Positions 35,945-49,577 of a DNA stretch of 64,000 nt are shown here, one piece after another (within the stretch, counting starts at the first letter, position 1; every line of letters starts with the position of its first letter). Where the stretch lies: contig CM055611.1 of assembly GCA_029379385.1 (NCBI GenBank), positions 16,438,062 to 16,502,061 on the forward strand, given 5' to 3'. Both the position numbers and the translations under genes were made by a program. The stretch is from Quillaja saponaria. Its lineage: Eukaryota; Streptophyta; Magnoliopsida; Fabales; Quillajaceae. The notes beneath the pieces are model-generated. The model had not been told where the DNA came from, searched no databases, and saw only the letters and a program-made list of their open reading frames with translations.

Positions 35945-36575
35945 CTCACTTTATTTACAACCTTATTCTCATTGAAAAAAATTTAATTCCAAAACAACCA
36001 ACAAGGTGGTGAACTTTAATGTATAATTATACGGAAATACCTTCTTATTAATTAGTTTTATATAAATTTATTATTTACGTATTCGCTAAAACCTTGGTGC
36101 AACATCTTAAATTATACGTTAGGCCATAATAGCAACTGCTATCCACTGTTGAACCAGGGGCTGAATAGCCAAATCTATTGGCAAGGAAAGAAGGAAGGGA
36201 ACTAGATGCCAAAAGGAGGAATTAAAGCTCTTGGATGAGCAAGAAGGAACTAAAAATTGATGAAGCAAAATAGGGGAAAGACCAAAAGCAAAGGTGGTGC
36301 AAACACAAAAGGTGTACTCAGCCAAGAAAAGAGAAAATGAAGGAAAAATAAAGGAGAAAGAAAAGAAATAGAAAAATAATTAAAGTGATCAAGTGGTGAA
36401 AGTCAAAAGTTACAAAGTTGTGGTGTATATGTATTTTGATATATATATATATATATATATATATTGTATTTGATGTTTACTAAAATTGTTTTGTTTCACT
36501 AGTTTTTATTTCTTTTATAACTAAAAATTACTGACAATATTCTAAAACGTAACATTACGATACCAAGTTATAACA
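35486..36575 (-). mobile_element. Gypsy LTR K2, 5' part of a 3' LTR
   Basis: Minus-strand LTR sequence that ends at 36,575 with the reverse complement of TGTTATAACTTGGTATCG. It is followed by a polypurine tract (minus strand TTTTAAGTGGGGAG) and then a pol remnant, which defines it as the 3' LTR of a minus-strand element. It carries TA microsatellites (35,918-35,944 and ~36,440-36,465). The left boundary with K1 looks like a nested insertion site, but I could not find the matching target duplication. Confidence 0.6.
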
Positions 36576-36639
36576 AACTCCCCACTTAAAAGAAATTTGT
36601 TCCAAATTTCAACAAAATAGTTATGGATATATCATTTAC

Positions 36640-37090
36640 CTGAATCTTTCCAAAATATACGAATATTGTTGCCTTATTGCATCTTCAGATTCTCAAGTGG
36701 CTTCTTGTTCATTATGGTGTGCTAGACAACTTGTAAGGAAGAAATGATCTTTGATCAAAGTTTACAATCTTATCTATCTACGATCACTACTTGTTGCTCC
36801 TCATACGTCAAATTTTTATTCACTTGCACATCTTAGACCTATAAAATATGAGACTCATCCGGCAAATACTTCCAAAGTATAGATACATGAAAAAATGGAT
36901 GTACCCTGTCTAAATCAAACGGCAAAGCCAGCCTATAAGCCATAGCTCCCATCCTTTCCAAAATCAGGAAAGGTCCTATGAATCTTGAACTCAACTTTCC
37001 TTTCTTACCAAATCTCATTGTGCCTTTCAAAGGTGAAATTTTCAAGAACATATGATCACCTAATTTGAACTCTAACTCTCTCTAATGATT
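36640..37090 (-). pseudogene. Ty3/gypsy pol C-terminal remnant (integrase end/chromodomain side)
   Basis: Read on the minus strand, 37,051 down to 36,842 encodes MRFGKKGKLSSRFIGPF-ILERMG-AYRLALP followed by a DRVHPFFHVSIL motif. This is the conserved C-terminal integrase region of Tekay/Del-type chromoviruses. The frame breaks, then resumes with a LTYEEQQVVIVDR motif and decays further. Only the last part of pol survives; it is cut off near 37,090. It identifies the long LTR family of this window as Ty3/gypsy, in the usual order pol, polypurine tract, 3' LTR. Confidence 0.85.
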
Positions 37091-37258
37091 ATCAGCATAA
37101 CAAATTTTTTTGAAGTAGTATTTACAAATATAAAATTAAAAATTAAATAAAGTAATTAAATTATTTTAAATATCTGTATCCACAATTTCATTATCTGAGT
37201 GTCTAATGTACGTTGATAAAATATAAAAATAAATACAAATTATGCTTATCATTTTCTG

Positions 37259-37355
37259 TGTTATAACCCAATATCGCAAAAATCGAATTTTAAGATATAA
37301 TGCGTAAATTTATGTCATAAAATAAATTCAAATTAGTGGATAATTAATTTTTAAG

Positions 37356-37424
<69 letters not shown>

Positions 37425-37561
37425 GATTTAAAAATGTGAAAGTTATGTGTGTAAACTTATGTGTGTAGCAAGTGGGTAATTAAGAGGGTAAATTAGAAAC
37501 TAATTATATGTATTTATATTTAAGAAAATAAAACATAGTGAAAATAAATAAAGTTTAATTA

Positions 37562-37597
<36 letters not shown>

Positions 37598-40500
37598 TAC
37601 AAATAAAAATATGCACCACATATAAACTAACATTTTGGACACTAAGATATTTTTCCTCTTTCCTGCTTTCAATTTTTTTTTGCCCACCATTGCCTTCACC
37701 GACTTAGCATTTCAGCCCCTGTTTCTTTTTGTCTTTCTGCTTCCTGACTCTTCTAGAGGAGGCCCTATTTCTATTCTTCACGTTCTGCCATGAGGTATTT
37801 CTTTGAAACAGATCAATTCCCTTTGTTTGGCCGCCCAGTTCCTTTGTTCCCGTTCCGCTTCCAGCCTATACAGTGTCATGGTCATGAATTCATCAACCAG
37901 CCATGGGGATACTTGGCTGTTTTTCTTTTGTGGCTGTCCAACAGGGATAGGAATGAAAGAATGTTAGGTTAGCTTTTGGGTACTTTGGAGGAAAGAAGAC
38001 AGAAGAGCAGCTCCACAAGAGCAGCTCCGCAAGAGCTTCAATGGTAACAGAGTTTACACAGTTCCAGTGGAAGATAGATTATCCTCTGTAGCAAAGAATT
38101 TCATACTGTCACTCATTGAAGAACTTTTGCATCTTGCTCAAAAAGAATATGTAACGCCATCAACCTTGCCAAAGGCTTCCCTGCACCTTCTTATATCAAC
38201 ATGCTGCCATTTAGGCCATCAATTCAGACTTCAACCAGTACAGGTTGTGTCATAACCCGTATACCACTTGTTCAACTTCAATCATTTCATTAGAATGGAG
38301 ACTATGGATTAGAGGTAGTTCATAATTATGTTTCATCTTGAGTGAATTAAGGGAGACCCAAATTGCTTGCTATCACTTTGAAGCACTGTAGGAGAAGTTG
38401 TTATTGTGCTAGAGCAACCATTTAGACCATGAAATTCATCTCCCACAAAGTTTTTTTAATTTGTAGAAATCCCGTAAATTGCTTAAGTTGAAATTTTGAT
38501 TCTCATTTTGGTGGACGTACTTCTCATTGAAAATCTATTGCTGAAGTAATGCACATAACTTCAATTAACATGTCCAAAAAAATTGGTAATTTGGGTATTA
38601 TAAAAAATAATAATAATAAATAAATGTTAGAATGTCTTTGTAGAAACTTGTTGGCTATTGGATAGACACTTTGGGCAAGTGGATACGTGGGTATGTGACT
38701 AAATCTCCAAGTGACGACGATTTGACTCATATTCACAAAGCAAAAGCAAAGATCTTAGTTAAATATACCAATGCAATTTGCAAGTCCGTAGTGATAAGAT
38801 AATGCTTAAATTTAAACTTTAATGGTACTAATTTAAGATATATGTACTACCAAGTTAATTTGTAAAATAGTTTACTTTTGTTTTTAAAACATAAATATGA
38901 ACATGAAGGATCAAAGGAAAGATGGCTTGGAGCCATCTTCTATTGGAATTATAGGTCATTAGTAAGTTAGTTAGGAGTTGTATGGTGGAAAATATGTAAT
39001 CTGAGTTTCAATTACTTTGATTAGATGAGTTAATTTCAAGGTCAGTAATTGGAATATGAACAAGATGTAATATGATGGACTTATGTAAGTTTCATGGTGA
39101 ATAGATATATAGATGTTTGCTTATAAGCTAACATAAAAACATGTATATAAGGTAATTGATAAAATGTTTACATGAAAATAATTGTATCTTAATGAATAAG
39201 AATTGGTTGGATTGATATCACTAATACAATCTTGAATTTAACTGGATTAGGAGTAATGTTAGTGAATTAATGTTGAAGTGAGGAGTATGAATTGGAGCTT
39301 GAAAGTGGTGGAAAATGAGAGTTAAGTGGATTTTGAAGGGGGTACAGGGACAAATTTGTGGATGAAAGAAATCCTGGGTTTCGGGGGCTTTTGGAGTTGA
39401 ATTAAAATAAGTGTTCAAAAGAGAAAGTGTAGCTTAGGATCTTTGGATGTTGTATACAAAATTTTGTAGCTTAATTCTAAATATGTTGTAAGTTAGCTAT
39501 TAGACTCCCACTAGGTCAGACAGAATTTGTAATGCCCTGTTTTTGGTTCATATAAGGAATTGAGTGTGTTCATGATATATTTTAGAAAAAGTTTCTAATT
39601 AATAAAGATATATATACTTTTCTATTAATAAACTCGACAAATGGAATCAGACTTCGTTTTTCCTAGAGGAAGTTATGTTCAATTAACTAAGATGAGGTCA
39701 AAAACTATCAAAAATCTTGCGTGCTGCAAAATTTGATGCAACTTCAAACAATAAACTGTATTGATATACAAATCTAAAAATTTCAAATGATATACCATTA
39801 TAAAGCTACATGTGTCTCGTATTTTATAAATTTTACAAAACTAGATTTGGAGTATCCTAGAGAAAGATATGACCATTAATGTGGACACTAGTCCAAACCC
39901 CAAGTTTGGACAGTTTCAACATCTCTAATTCACTCTGTGCTTTTTATCTTTTCTAATGATTTCTTCTACCCTAGGCATTTTCAAGACATTTAAAATGTCC
40001 CTTCATTATTAACTTTATTACACAAAGTTTAATTTATATTAAATGGCATGTAATAGCTTAATAAGAAATTTACATAAAGAGATATAAATTGAGATATAAG
40101 CTTAGTAACTAAAAGATTATAACAATAATGTTTATGAACTAAATATTATTTGGGTATACGAATTTTAGTTCCAAATACTAATGTGGACCTAATGAGATGA
40201 GTGGATGCAAGTGTGAGTGAAGAGTAGAATCAGTTACGAGTGAGTGGTTAATTACTGCCTTTAGGGGCTAGATTAGTATGTGTGATTATATGTTTATTTG
40301 AATATGCGTGATATATGGAAAGTAAGCAAGTAAAGTATTTCAGTAATTTATTTGAATTATGTTTGTTTGATATTGGTTACTTTGTTTGACTTTGGTTGTG
40401 ATTGATAAGGGCCAACAAAATCAGAATTTTATGAAAAACGATTTTTATCTCAAAATTAAAAGTCCAGATGTACCTAGGATATCCTGATTTAAAATTATGA

Positions 40501-41369
40501 GAAATTTGGATTCTAATAAATATTTTTTTTAAATTGTGTGCTCAGCCCCAATGGGATAGATTGTGTACGGAGATTAATTTGCTGTGCGGGAGCATAAATG
40601 CCTGGTAGGGAGTGATAATGGTGTGCAGGGCTGGGTTACTCGTTGGCCCTTTGATTGTTTTGCGTGATATTGTTGCGTTGACTTAAATTGTGTTCTTGTG
40701 TGTAATATGAATTGTGAATTTGTGCAACTTACAAGGTGTACGTGTAATGTGAAATGTTATATGAATTATGTTACATGATATTAATATGTAAATTATATGT
40801 TTGTGCTGAGTGATGCTAGTACTTTTTGGGTATGATTTTCCACTCATGGAGTCCATAGGACTCACCCCTCTCTTATGAATTTTTTTTAGTAACAAAAGTT
40901 CGGTACATGGTGTCGCCGAGCTTGTGACTTGCCGTTTGAGTAAGGCAAGGTAACTCAAGGATCTCAGACTTGAAGTTAAAGGATAAAAATTTACAGTCAC
41001 ACTAGAACTATAAGGGTATCTAATTTGGATTAAAAAAAAAATGTATGTGTCTAGTTATTGGTCTTGGTTATGATGTGGTTGGAGCAAAGCTCCTTGTTAT
41101 TTTTATGTTACTGTTATATAAAATCATGAGATTATGTATTTGTATTTTGAGGCATGTTTTGTATTACACAAATTTCTGCCAAATTTTTCAGTAACTTGTT
41201 AATTATTTCAGGAAGTAAACTTTTACTGTGAACTTCGGTTTTAGAAAAGTTAGTTTTATTCTTTAGTTGGGTCATGAGTGAGGCTTGTTATTTTTTTTCA
41301 AAGTCAAGGTTACGGTGGATTGGTTATCCATTTCTCCTGCCAGTCATACCTCAATGAAGGGGTGTGACA
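37259..41369 (+). mobile_element. Solo gypsy LTR C (4.1 kb) with perfect 5-bp target duplication
   Basis: Starts TGTTATAACCCAATATCG at 37,259 and ends GAAGGGGTGTGACA at 41,369. TTCTG stands immediately outside both ends (37,254-37,258 and 41,370-41,374). A single LTR inside one target duplication is the product of recombination between the two LTRs of a full element. It is the longest LTR of the set. Frames such as 37,790-37,972 or 40,683-41,000 (minus) belong to it and are not genes. Confidence 0.92.
37364..37421. repeat. (TA)n microsatellite
   Basis: About 28 TA units inside LTR C. A second (TA)n lies at ~37,566-37,595. Confidence 0.9.
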
Positions 41370-41374
41370 TTCTG

Positions 41375-41704
41375 CATCTACAGTATCTGCATCTGGATAC
41401 CAGATTCTGATATGTAGTACTCAATTATTGGCGTCTGGATATTGCATCTATTTTGCAAACTCATATAAGTTATGCTTCTACCTAGGTGCAGAAAATTGTA
41501 TTTGAATCTAGGCTTACTACATATGCTTCTTGATATCTATGTCTATATCGGACAGAAGCAGATAATGCATTTTTTTTGTTGTGTTTGTTCCTTAATGATT
41601 AATTTTGTTAATCAATTTTTTAAAAGATTTTAAAATTATTAGTTTCAACTTTCAAAGTTCAATATACTAAATAATCCTTAATGGATTTCAAAATTGAGGG
41701 ATAC
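41375..41704. other. Spacer between LTR C and LTR D
   Basis: Contains scattered GCATCTGGAT/ATCTGCATCT-like motifs around 41,375-41,570. No gene. It ends with GATAC, the left target duplication of LTR D. Confidence 0.45.
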
Positions 41705-42986
41705 TGTTATAATTCGATATCGTAAAGACGAGTTTTAGATATATATATATATTTCAATTATAAAACAATAATCATATAAACAAATTAATTAAATAACAAA
41801 AAATTTAATATATCCTTATTTTGCTATCGATATGTTAATATATTATACGGTTTGGAGTGTTGTATGTAATTTATTAAGCATTCAAATATTAAAAATGTGG
41901 TAAAGTAAATTAAGACAAAAGAATATTGCTACATGTGGATATAAAAATATATTTACACATGAAAATTAAATTGCACCATTTTACTAGTCCAGTTTGAACT
42001 TGAAAGTAACGTGCAATTTTTTTGGTGTGTAATATATATATATATATATATGAAAATTAAAGAAGGACCTAGGAAAAAAAAAAAAACACTTTTATATACG
42101 TACACGTGATTAGGAATTTAAATTACGTTATATTAGTTATATTAAATACTTGAAAATGGCTGGTGTAAACTTTATTGATTTGTAAAATTAAAAGAAAAAA
42201 AAGGAGAATTACATTAGAAAATTATTATAATATATGGATATACTTATATATATATATACTACCACACAAAATTGCATGTAAATTCTAGACCATAAATATC
42301 AATTATTGTATTTTGTTTTGTCTTTTTCTCCTTCCTCTTGAATCTGCCGACTTGGATATTTTCTTCCTCCTATTTGGACCCTGTTTTGCTCACAGCACCT
42401 CGTCTGAACAGTGAGCTCTTCAATTGGGGGTAGACAAGGTTAAGGACTGGTAAGTCCCTCTCTTTCATTCTTCCTTCTTGTAGGTAAAAGAAGCTTGTGT
42501 GTAAGAGTTTAAAAGTTTGAATTTTGTCTATGAGGAAAGGTTCACGGCAGCTTGTGTGTAAATTTCTTTCTTTGCTAGAGTGTGTGTGCTGTGTTTTGGC
42601 AAGTAGAATACCACTGGGTTTTGGGTAGTAGCTTGGCTGAAGTTGAGGTAGCACACCGTAAGTCATATGGTTGGCTGTACTCTTGGAATTTCTGGTGTTG
42701 CCGTGAGATTGAGAGAGCTTGGTTAGAGTTGCGTTTTGTAGGTGAAGGTGGGAATAAGAAAGCTGATTGTGCTCTGTTCCAGCATCCTGTTGTTGAGGGA
42801 GGGCAGCTTTCATATCTTCAATGATATTCCTTTCATCCATGAAGGCAAGGGAGGCTAGGTGCATAATTTTCCTTCCTTGACGTTTGCTTGTTAGTTGGTA
42901 CTAAGCTTGTCTCACGGTCAATATATATATATATATATATACTTGATCATAAGCTAGAATAAAAAATATAAAAAAATACATTTAAG

Positions 42987-43154
42987 GTAGTTGATAAAAT
43001 GTCTACAAGAAAATAATTATAGTTTAATGAGTAAAAAAAATTATAGGGATTGATATTGGAAATTGACAACGGTAGTTGATAAAATGTCTACAAGAAAATA
43101 ATTATAATTTAATGAGTAAAAAAATTAGTGGGATTGATATTGGAAATTGACAAC
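42987..43154 (+). repeat. ~84-bp direct tandem duplication within LTR D
   Basis: Units 42,987-43,071 and 43,072-43,154 are nearly identical, each starting GTAGTTGATAAAATGTCTAC and ending GAAATTGACAAC. This length difference is private to LTR D. Confidence 0.9.
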
Positions 43155-45315
43155 TTCAGTTCTTGATTGATTCTAAATCACTAATACAATCTTGGATTTA
43201 ATTAGATTAGGAGTAATGTTAGTGAATTAGTGTTAAAGTGAGTAGTATGAATTGGAGCTTGAAAGTGATGGAAAATGAGAGTTAAGTGGTTTTGAAGGGG
43301 TCCAGGGAGCAAATTTCGTGAGTATCAGAAACCTGGTATTTTAAGTATTTTCGGGACAAAATTAAATTAAGAGTTCAAAAGATAAAATGTAGCTTATAGT
43401 CTTGAAATGTTGTCTGCAAAATTTTGTAACTTTTTTTTTAGTATGTTGTTAGTTAGAGTTGTCAGACTCCGGCTAGGTTATGCAGTATTTTTAGTGCTCT
43501 GTTTTTATTCATATAAGGAATTGAGTGGGTTCAAGTCTAATTTTAGAAAAAAATTTGAAATAAGAAAGAGATATACTTTTCTATTAATAAACCCGACCAA
43601 CGAAATTGAATTTCGTTTTTCCTAGAGAAAGTTATTTTCAATTAATTAAGGTAAGGTCAGAGTTTTTAAAATCTTGCATTTTGCGGAATTTGTTGCAATT
43701 TCAAAGAATAAACTGTATTGATATACAAACCTAAAAATTACAAATGATATACCATTATAAATCCACATGTGTCTAGTATTTTATAAATTTTACGAAATTG
43801 GATTCAAAATTTTCTAGAGAAAGATATAACAGTTAAAATGGACACTGGTCCAAACCCTAAGTTTGGATAATTTCAACATTTATAGCTTACTAAGTACTTT
43901 CTATCTTTTCTAATAGTTCCTCCTACCCTATGCTTTGTCAAGACATTTAAACATTTTTTCATTATTAACCCTATCACTTAAAGTCCAACTCATATTAATT
44001 GGCATGTAATAGCTTAATAGAAAACTTTCATAAAGAAACCTATACAAGATGAGATATAAGCATTGTAACTAAAAGATTATAACAATAATGTTTATAAACT
44101 AAATATTATTTGGGTATATGAATTTCAGGTCCAGATTCTAATGTGGACCTGATAAGATGGGTGGACGCAAGTGTGAGTGACGAATGGAATTAGTTATGGG
44201 TGAATGGTTAATTGCTGCCTTTAAGGACTAGATTAGTATGTGTAATTATATGTTTATTTGAATATATGTGATATAAGAAAAGTAAACAAGTAGAGCATTT
44301 CAGTAATTTATTTGAATTATGTTTGTTTGATATTAATTGCTTTGTTTGACATTGGTTGTGGTTGATAAAGGCCAACAAAGTGAGGTTTTTATGAAAAATA
44401 ATTTTATCTCTGAAATTAAAAATCCTGGTGTACCTAGGATGTTCTGATTTAAAATCATAAGAAAATTCTGATTCTGATAAATGTTTTTTTAAAATTGAGT
44501 GCTCAGATTTAGTGGGATGGATTGTGTACGGAAATTAATTTTTTGTGCGCGCGCGTAAATGTCTGGTAGGGGTGATAATGTTGTGCTAAACTAGATCACT
44601 CATTGGTTATTTGATTGTTTTGAGTGATATTGTTGCTATAATTTAAATTTTGATCCTGTGTATCATATAAATTATGAATTGTGAAACTTACAACGTATGC
44701 ATGTAATGTGAAATATTATATAAAAAATATTACATGATGTTGCTATCTATGTGTTATACACTTGTATTGTATGATGCTAATACCCTTTGGGTATGATATT
44801 CCACTCACGGAGTCCATAGGACTCACCCCTCATGTGTATTTTTTTCAGTGACAGGAGTTTGGTACATGGCATCGCCAAGCTTAGGACTTGCCGAATGAAT
44901 ATGGCACGATATTTCCAAGATCTCAGACTTGCAGTCAATAATGAAAGTTTACAGTCACACTAGAACTGTGAGGTGTCTAATTTTGGTATGATGTAAGAGT
45001 TTAGTATTTGTCTTGATTATGATGTTGACCGAGTGAAGCTACTTGTTGTCTTGGTGTTATTGTTGTGTACGATCATAAGCACAGGTGTTTGTGTTTTAAG
45101 GCATGTTCCATATTTTTGGGGACCTTTACCAAAAATTTTCAGTAACTTGTTAATTATTACAAAAAGTAAACTTTTACAATGAACTTTTGTTTTAAAAAGG
45201 TTACTCTTATTTTTTGGATGGGCTAAGAGTCTTGTGTGTTACTTTGTTTCGAAGTCAGGGTCATAGAGGTTTGGTTCTCCAATCCTCCGACCAATCATGC
45301 CTCCGTGAGGGGTGT

Positions 45316-48110
45316 CACACCTCCAAAATAAATGTAGGACTAGCTGGAGAAATGGGTGTCTATATCCCCGTAACCCTGAATATTCAAGTAATATGCATCA
45401 CAACTTAAAAGCACTTTATAATTAAGATTATCAAAATATTATAGAGTTAGAATAAAAATCTAGTATCGACAATTAAACATGAACGATTACTGAAAATATT
45501 GGCAGAGGTTCCCTGTATGGTGGAACATACCTATAACATAAACAAACAACTTGGATTCAAGTTAATAGTAAATTATGATATCAGAATATACAGAGGAGCT
45601 CTGCTCCTAACAAAATAGAACAACATCATGATAAATACAATATATCCAACAACAATGTATGACACCCTAGGCGACTGCAAGTACTGTCTTTTACACTCCA
45701 AGTGTACGATTTCAGAGACATACATTGCCACAATAGAATCGGCAAGTAACAATTTCGTTATGACCAGTAGTGGGATTCCTGAAAACTAAAGAAAACAACC
45801 ACAAAGGAAAGGGTGAGTCATGAGGACTCACTGAGCAAATCATATACCCTAAAGGTATCAGCATCACACAACACATATATCATAGTTTTAAATGCATGTT
45901 AGAATTACTCAGGTACATATGTAATTACATTTCTCATATGACCACAAATCACTTAAAGCACGGATTACAATGTATCAATTCAAACTATTCAGAAACCAAG
46001 CAAATAACAAACAATTTAACATGCAAAGGGCCAATGAATAACTCAGCCTCGTACAACATTATCTTCCCTTACCAAGCATTTACGCGCCTGCACAACAACT
46101 TAATCCCTTATAACAATCCATCCTACTAGGGCTGAGCACTCCATTTGTTTTTGAAATAATTATCAGTATCGAAATAAATCATGTCAAATACCAAATTCAA
46201 ATATTCGAGGTGCACCTAGACTTTAAATTTTGAAAATGAAAATCAGTTCTTAGAAAATTTCTCATTGTTGGTCCTTATCAATCACAATCAATATCAAACG
46301 CATATCATTAAATTAAATCAATGAAATAATTTATTTATTTATTCTACTTTATATCACAACAATTCAAACATACTTATAGTTGCACAAACAAAAAATCTGA
46401 TAACTATAAAGCACATAATCCACTCACAAAATCAAAGACGTGATTCGTCGATCTGTCTAATCTGTGAAGGTGTCAGAATATCCTCGACACGCTCCGGAAC
46501 TGAAAAAAAAATCAGGAATTCATATATATATATATACTATTTATAGTAATAGTAATATATCTAATTCTACAAGATATTACCTATACTATTTGAAAAATAA
46601 TATTATTTACTCCCATTGCTTCAAGTTCAAAAAAAATTGAGTAGTGCACATTGCACTACCCCAAATTTATATGTGAACTAAAAGTAAGGAAAATGATGTT
46701 TTATTTTTTTGTCTTTTAGTTCTCTTGTAGTGTACCTAATATTTTTTTGTAGTTCACATATCAATACCCAAAAAATTTGGTTTAACAGTAATTCAATACA
46801 TTCATGTTTTTAATGAAATGTGCATGTATATCCACCAAGATTGCCTGCCGAACTTAAATTCTTTTACTAATAACCAATTTTATACATCTATTCCCTTTTT
46901 AATTCATATTAATATTTATACATACGATTATTACTAAGATAATCCCAACACTCAATTTACACTCATTATTATCAATGAACTAATTAAGTAATTGAAATTC
47001 TTCATCTCAAATTGTGAATAATTATTAATTATGATTAATTTTAGTACACTTACTTCTTCTTTAACTAAATTCAATCCTTGATTTCATTTTAATATTCCAT
47101 AAACATCTACTTATATTTGTTTAGAAATAGATAATTTTCTATTTCCTTACTGTCATCCACGGCCACACCTCTTCTTCTACCATTCACTTGCTTGGTTTAC
47201 TAGTTTCCTTAACACAAGAATTAATTACACCCCTAAACTCCTACACAACACACAACAACGATTTGCTTCATGTATTCATCATTCAAAGGCATCACATGGC
47301 TGAATAACCCACACCTTCTAGCTAACTTCATTTGGCCAAGCCACAGCTTGCGCCTATGGAAGTGGTGCTGCCATGGCTGAAACACCATCCCCTCCCCATA
47401 TCAATTTTGGTTGCCAACTCAAAGAAAATAGTATCAACACAACCTGCTATCTCTCACCGTCACCCCACACACCATATTCTAGATCCAATTCCCCCACAAC
47501 ACCCCTAAACCATCTAAAATTCAAGCGAACTAGAGATTGGTGCTGTTGAGTATTAAAATCCCCCAAACTAAGCTATAATTCATCTGCTGGCAGCCAACAT
47601 ATTCATACCCAAAATCAACTATAAAACCTATTCAACTAGCAAATAGAGTAAAGGAACTAAGCTAGTAGCATAGGAATGGCAAAAGAACCATTTAACTACC
47701 TTCACAAGTTCAATTGGCCAAGCACAAGTTAGAGCTTCACGTAATCGACAACAGTGGAAGACAGAAATTTTTTTCTTTTGGAAGCTTAAGTCGGCTAGAG
47801 GAAGAAGGAGAAGAAAAGAAATTCATTAATTAATTAATGTGATATTTCTCCTTTTTAACATGTGATGGAACAAAATAATCTACTTTATATATATATATAG
47901 ATATATATATCAACTTGAAGTTCCCTTAAAGTACCTTTCTTATAATATAAAATTTAAATTCTAATCAACCCATAAAGATATGATTATTCATTTTATAAAT
48001 ATACACATTAATTAGGTTGTATCTAATAAATCAACTAATGATAATATATATATATATATAAATTTAGTACGAAAATTCTAACGCACAAATTGAATTGTCG
48101 AGTTATAACA
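45316..48110 (-). mobile_element. Gypsy LTR E, nested in LTR D
   Basis: Minus-oriented LTR of about 2.8 kb. Its right end is the reverse complement of TGTTATAACTCGAC and its left end begins CACACCTCC, a little short of the family's TGTCACACC. GGTGT lies on both sides (45,311-45,315 and 48,111-48,115), which marks the insertion site inside the last bases of LTR D. Same subfamily as K1. It is flanked by LTR only, so E is solo too. Confidence 0.82.
46659..46780. repeat. Short imperfect inverted repeat in LTR E
   Basis: CCAAATTT...ATATGTGAACTA at the left and TAGTTCACATATCAATACCC...AAATTTGG at the right can pair. It could be a small MITE in LTR E, but there is no clear target duplication. Confidence 0.35.
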
Positions 48111-48119
48111 GGTGTGACA

Positions 48120-48895
48120 GATATAATTGATACACTATGTTACATTATTAATGCTACATGCACATTAACATTACAATTTTGAGTTTTTGTTTTGTTTGAC
48201 ATGCCAAATAGATATTCAAGTTATTTCCAGTAAGTCAAGTAGAAAGTGAACATAATTGATTTAAAGGAGTTGATTGATAACATTTAAAATTGAGGAATAC
48301 AATTGATAAATTTAAAATCTTTTAAAGATTTAATTGATAAAAATTAAAAATTAAAAATTGAGAGACAAAATTAATCTGAACCTTTCTTTGGCTTGTGGTA
48401 TACATGTGTTTGATGTGGCTCCTACTGAAGTGGAGGAGAAGTTGCTTCATGACTGTTTAGGGGTTGTCTTTCTTCGAAAGGGCCCCCTTAGTTTTCTTTC
48501 TTGTTATTCTTTGGGCTTAGGCCTGCCATTTCACCCAAAAAAATGACACCACATATTGCGATGTGCAATAAAGAAGCCAACATATATTATTGGACCAAAA
48601 TAGATTAATGAATTTTTTAACGAGCCTGCTTAAAGGGGTTTAAGCTTCAGGCACACAAAATAGACTAGGGCACATAAAAATGACTAATTAAGAGGGTTCA
48701 TTAAATATAATATTTGATACAATATATAATAAATTCACCTACTCCTAATAAACCACATTCAAATTGGTACGGTTGGTGGAATTACAAAATAAACTTATAT
48801 TATCATCTTATGAAGCTAAAGATAAGTCCATGTTTTTAAAAGTTACTCCATATTAAAGCAATCGTCCAAGTCTTCAAATATTATATAGTAGAAGG
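48120..48895. other. Intergenic DNA with an unrecognised short frame
   Basis: Right flank of LTR D. The stretch 48,353-48,546 reads as about 63 codons (LACGIHVFDVAPTEVEE, then a LGVVFLR motif), which has a protein-like composition and may be a retroelement scrap, but I recognise no family. The stretch 48,575-48,620 matches 63,115-63,165, and 48,718-48,895 matches 62,540-62,726. Confidence 0.4.
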
Positions 48896-49550
48896 ACCAA
48901 GTCCAAGTCTTTAAATATTAAAAATAAAAAATAATTATATGTATATATAAAATGAATCGTCTAAGTCTTTAAATATGGTAATAATAATAATAGCTACTAC
49001 ATATAATAACTATTATACAGCAAAAAAACCAAGTCCAAGTCTTTAAATATTAAATATAATAATAAAAACTATTATATGTATATATAAAATCAACTTTATA
49101 AGTCTTTAAATATAATAATAACAATGATAGCTACTACATATAATAACTGTTATACATTTAAAAAACCAAGTCCAAGTGCTTAAATATTAAATATAATAAT
49201 AAAAACTATTATAGGTACATATAAAATGAACCGTATAAGTCTTTAAATATAATAATAATAATAGCTACTACATACCATAACTGTTATACAGTAAAAGAAT
49301 CAAGTCCAAGTCTTTAAATATTAAATATAATTATATAAGCTATTATATATATATATATAAAATGAACCATCTAGGTCCTTAAATATAATCATAGCTACTA
49401 CATATGATAACTATTATACAGTAAAAAAATCAAGTCCAAGTCCTTAAATATTAAACATGAGAATAAAAATTATTATATGTACACATAAATTGAACTCCAT
49501 AAGTCTTTAAATATAATAATAATAGGTACTACATATAATAACTATTATTA
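48896..49550 (+). repeat. Tandem repeat array 1, ~133-bp unit, about 5 copies
   Basis: Units start at about 48,896, 49,028, 49,165, 49,299 and 49,429, marked by CCAAGTCCAAGTCTTTAAAT. Each unit contains a second AAGTCTTTAAATAT half-way, so it is a decayed dimer. It is AT-rich and non-coding. The same unit forms array 2 at 62.7 kb. Confidence 0.88.
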
Positions 49551-49577
49551 TATTATATTATATATAAAAGAGTCTTA

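Larger units (their letters stand above)
41705..48119 (+). mobile_element. Gypsy LTR D (3.6 kb), interrupted near its 3' end by LTR E
   Basis: Starts TGTTATAATTCGATATCG at 41,705 and runs to GAGGGGTGT at 45,315. LTR E then intervenes, and the last bases of D reappear at 48,111-48,119 (GGTGTGACA). The flanks GATAC (41,700-41,704) and GATAT (48,120-48,124) form a near-perfect target duplication, which confirms that the two parts are one LTR. No internal region adjoins it, so D is also a solo LTR. Open frames at 42.4-42.9 kb and 43.4-43.6 kb are LTR sequence. Confidence 0.85.

Noticed and set aside
42370..42864. 164-codon minus-strand frame
   Set aside because: Inside LTR D, with no family features. 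The equivalent region of other LTRs has no such frame.
48358..48546. 62-codon frame with protein-like composition
   Set aside because: The family is not recognised, there is no ATG-supported start context, and it is surrounded by repeats. Recorded as spacer content only.
48896..49550. Possible CRISPR-like array
   Set aside because: The repeats are long, AT-rich, degenerate and directly contiguous, with no unique spacers, in a plant genome. They are ordinary tandem repeats.
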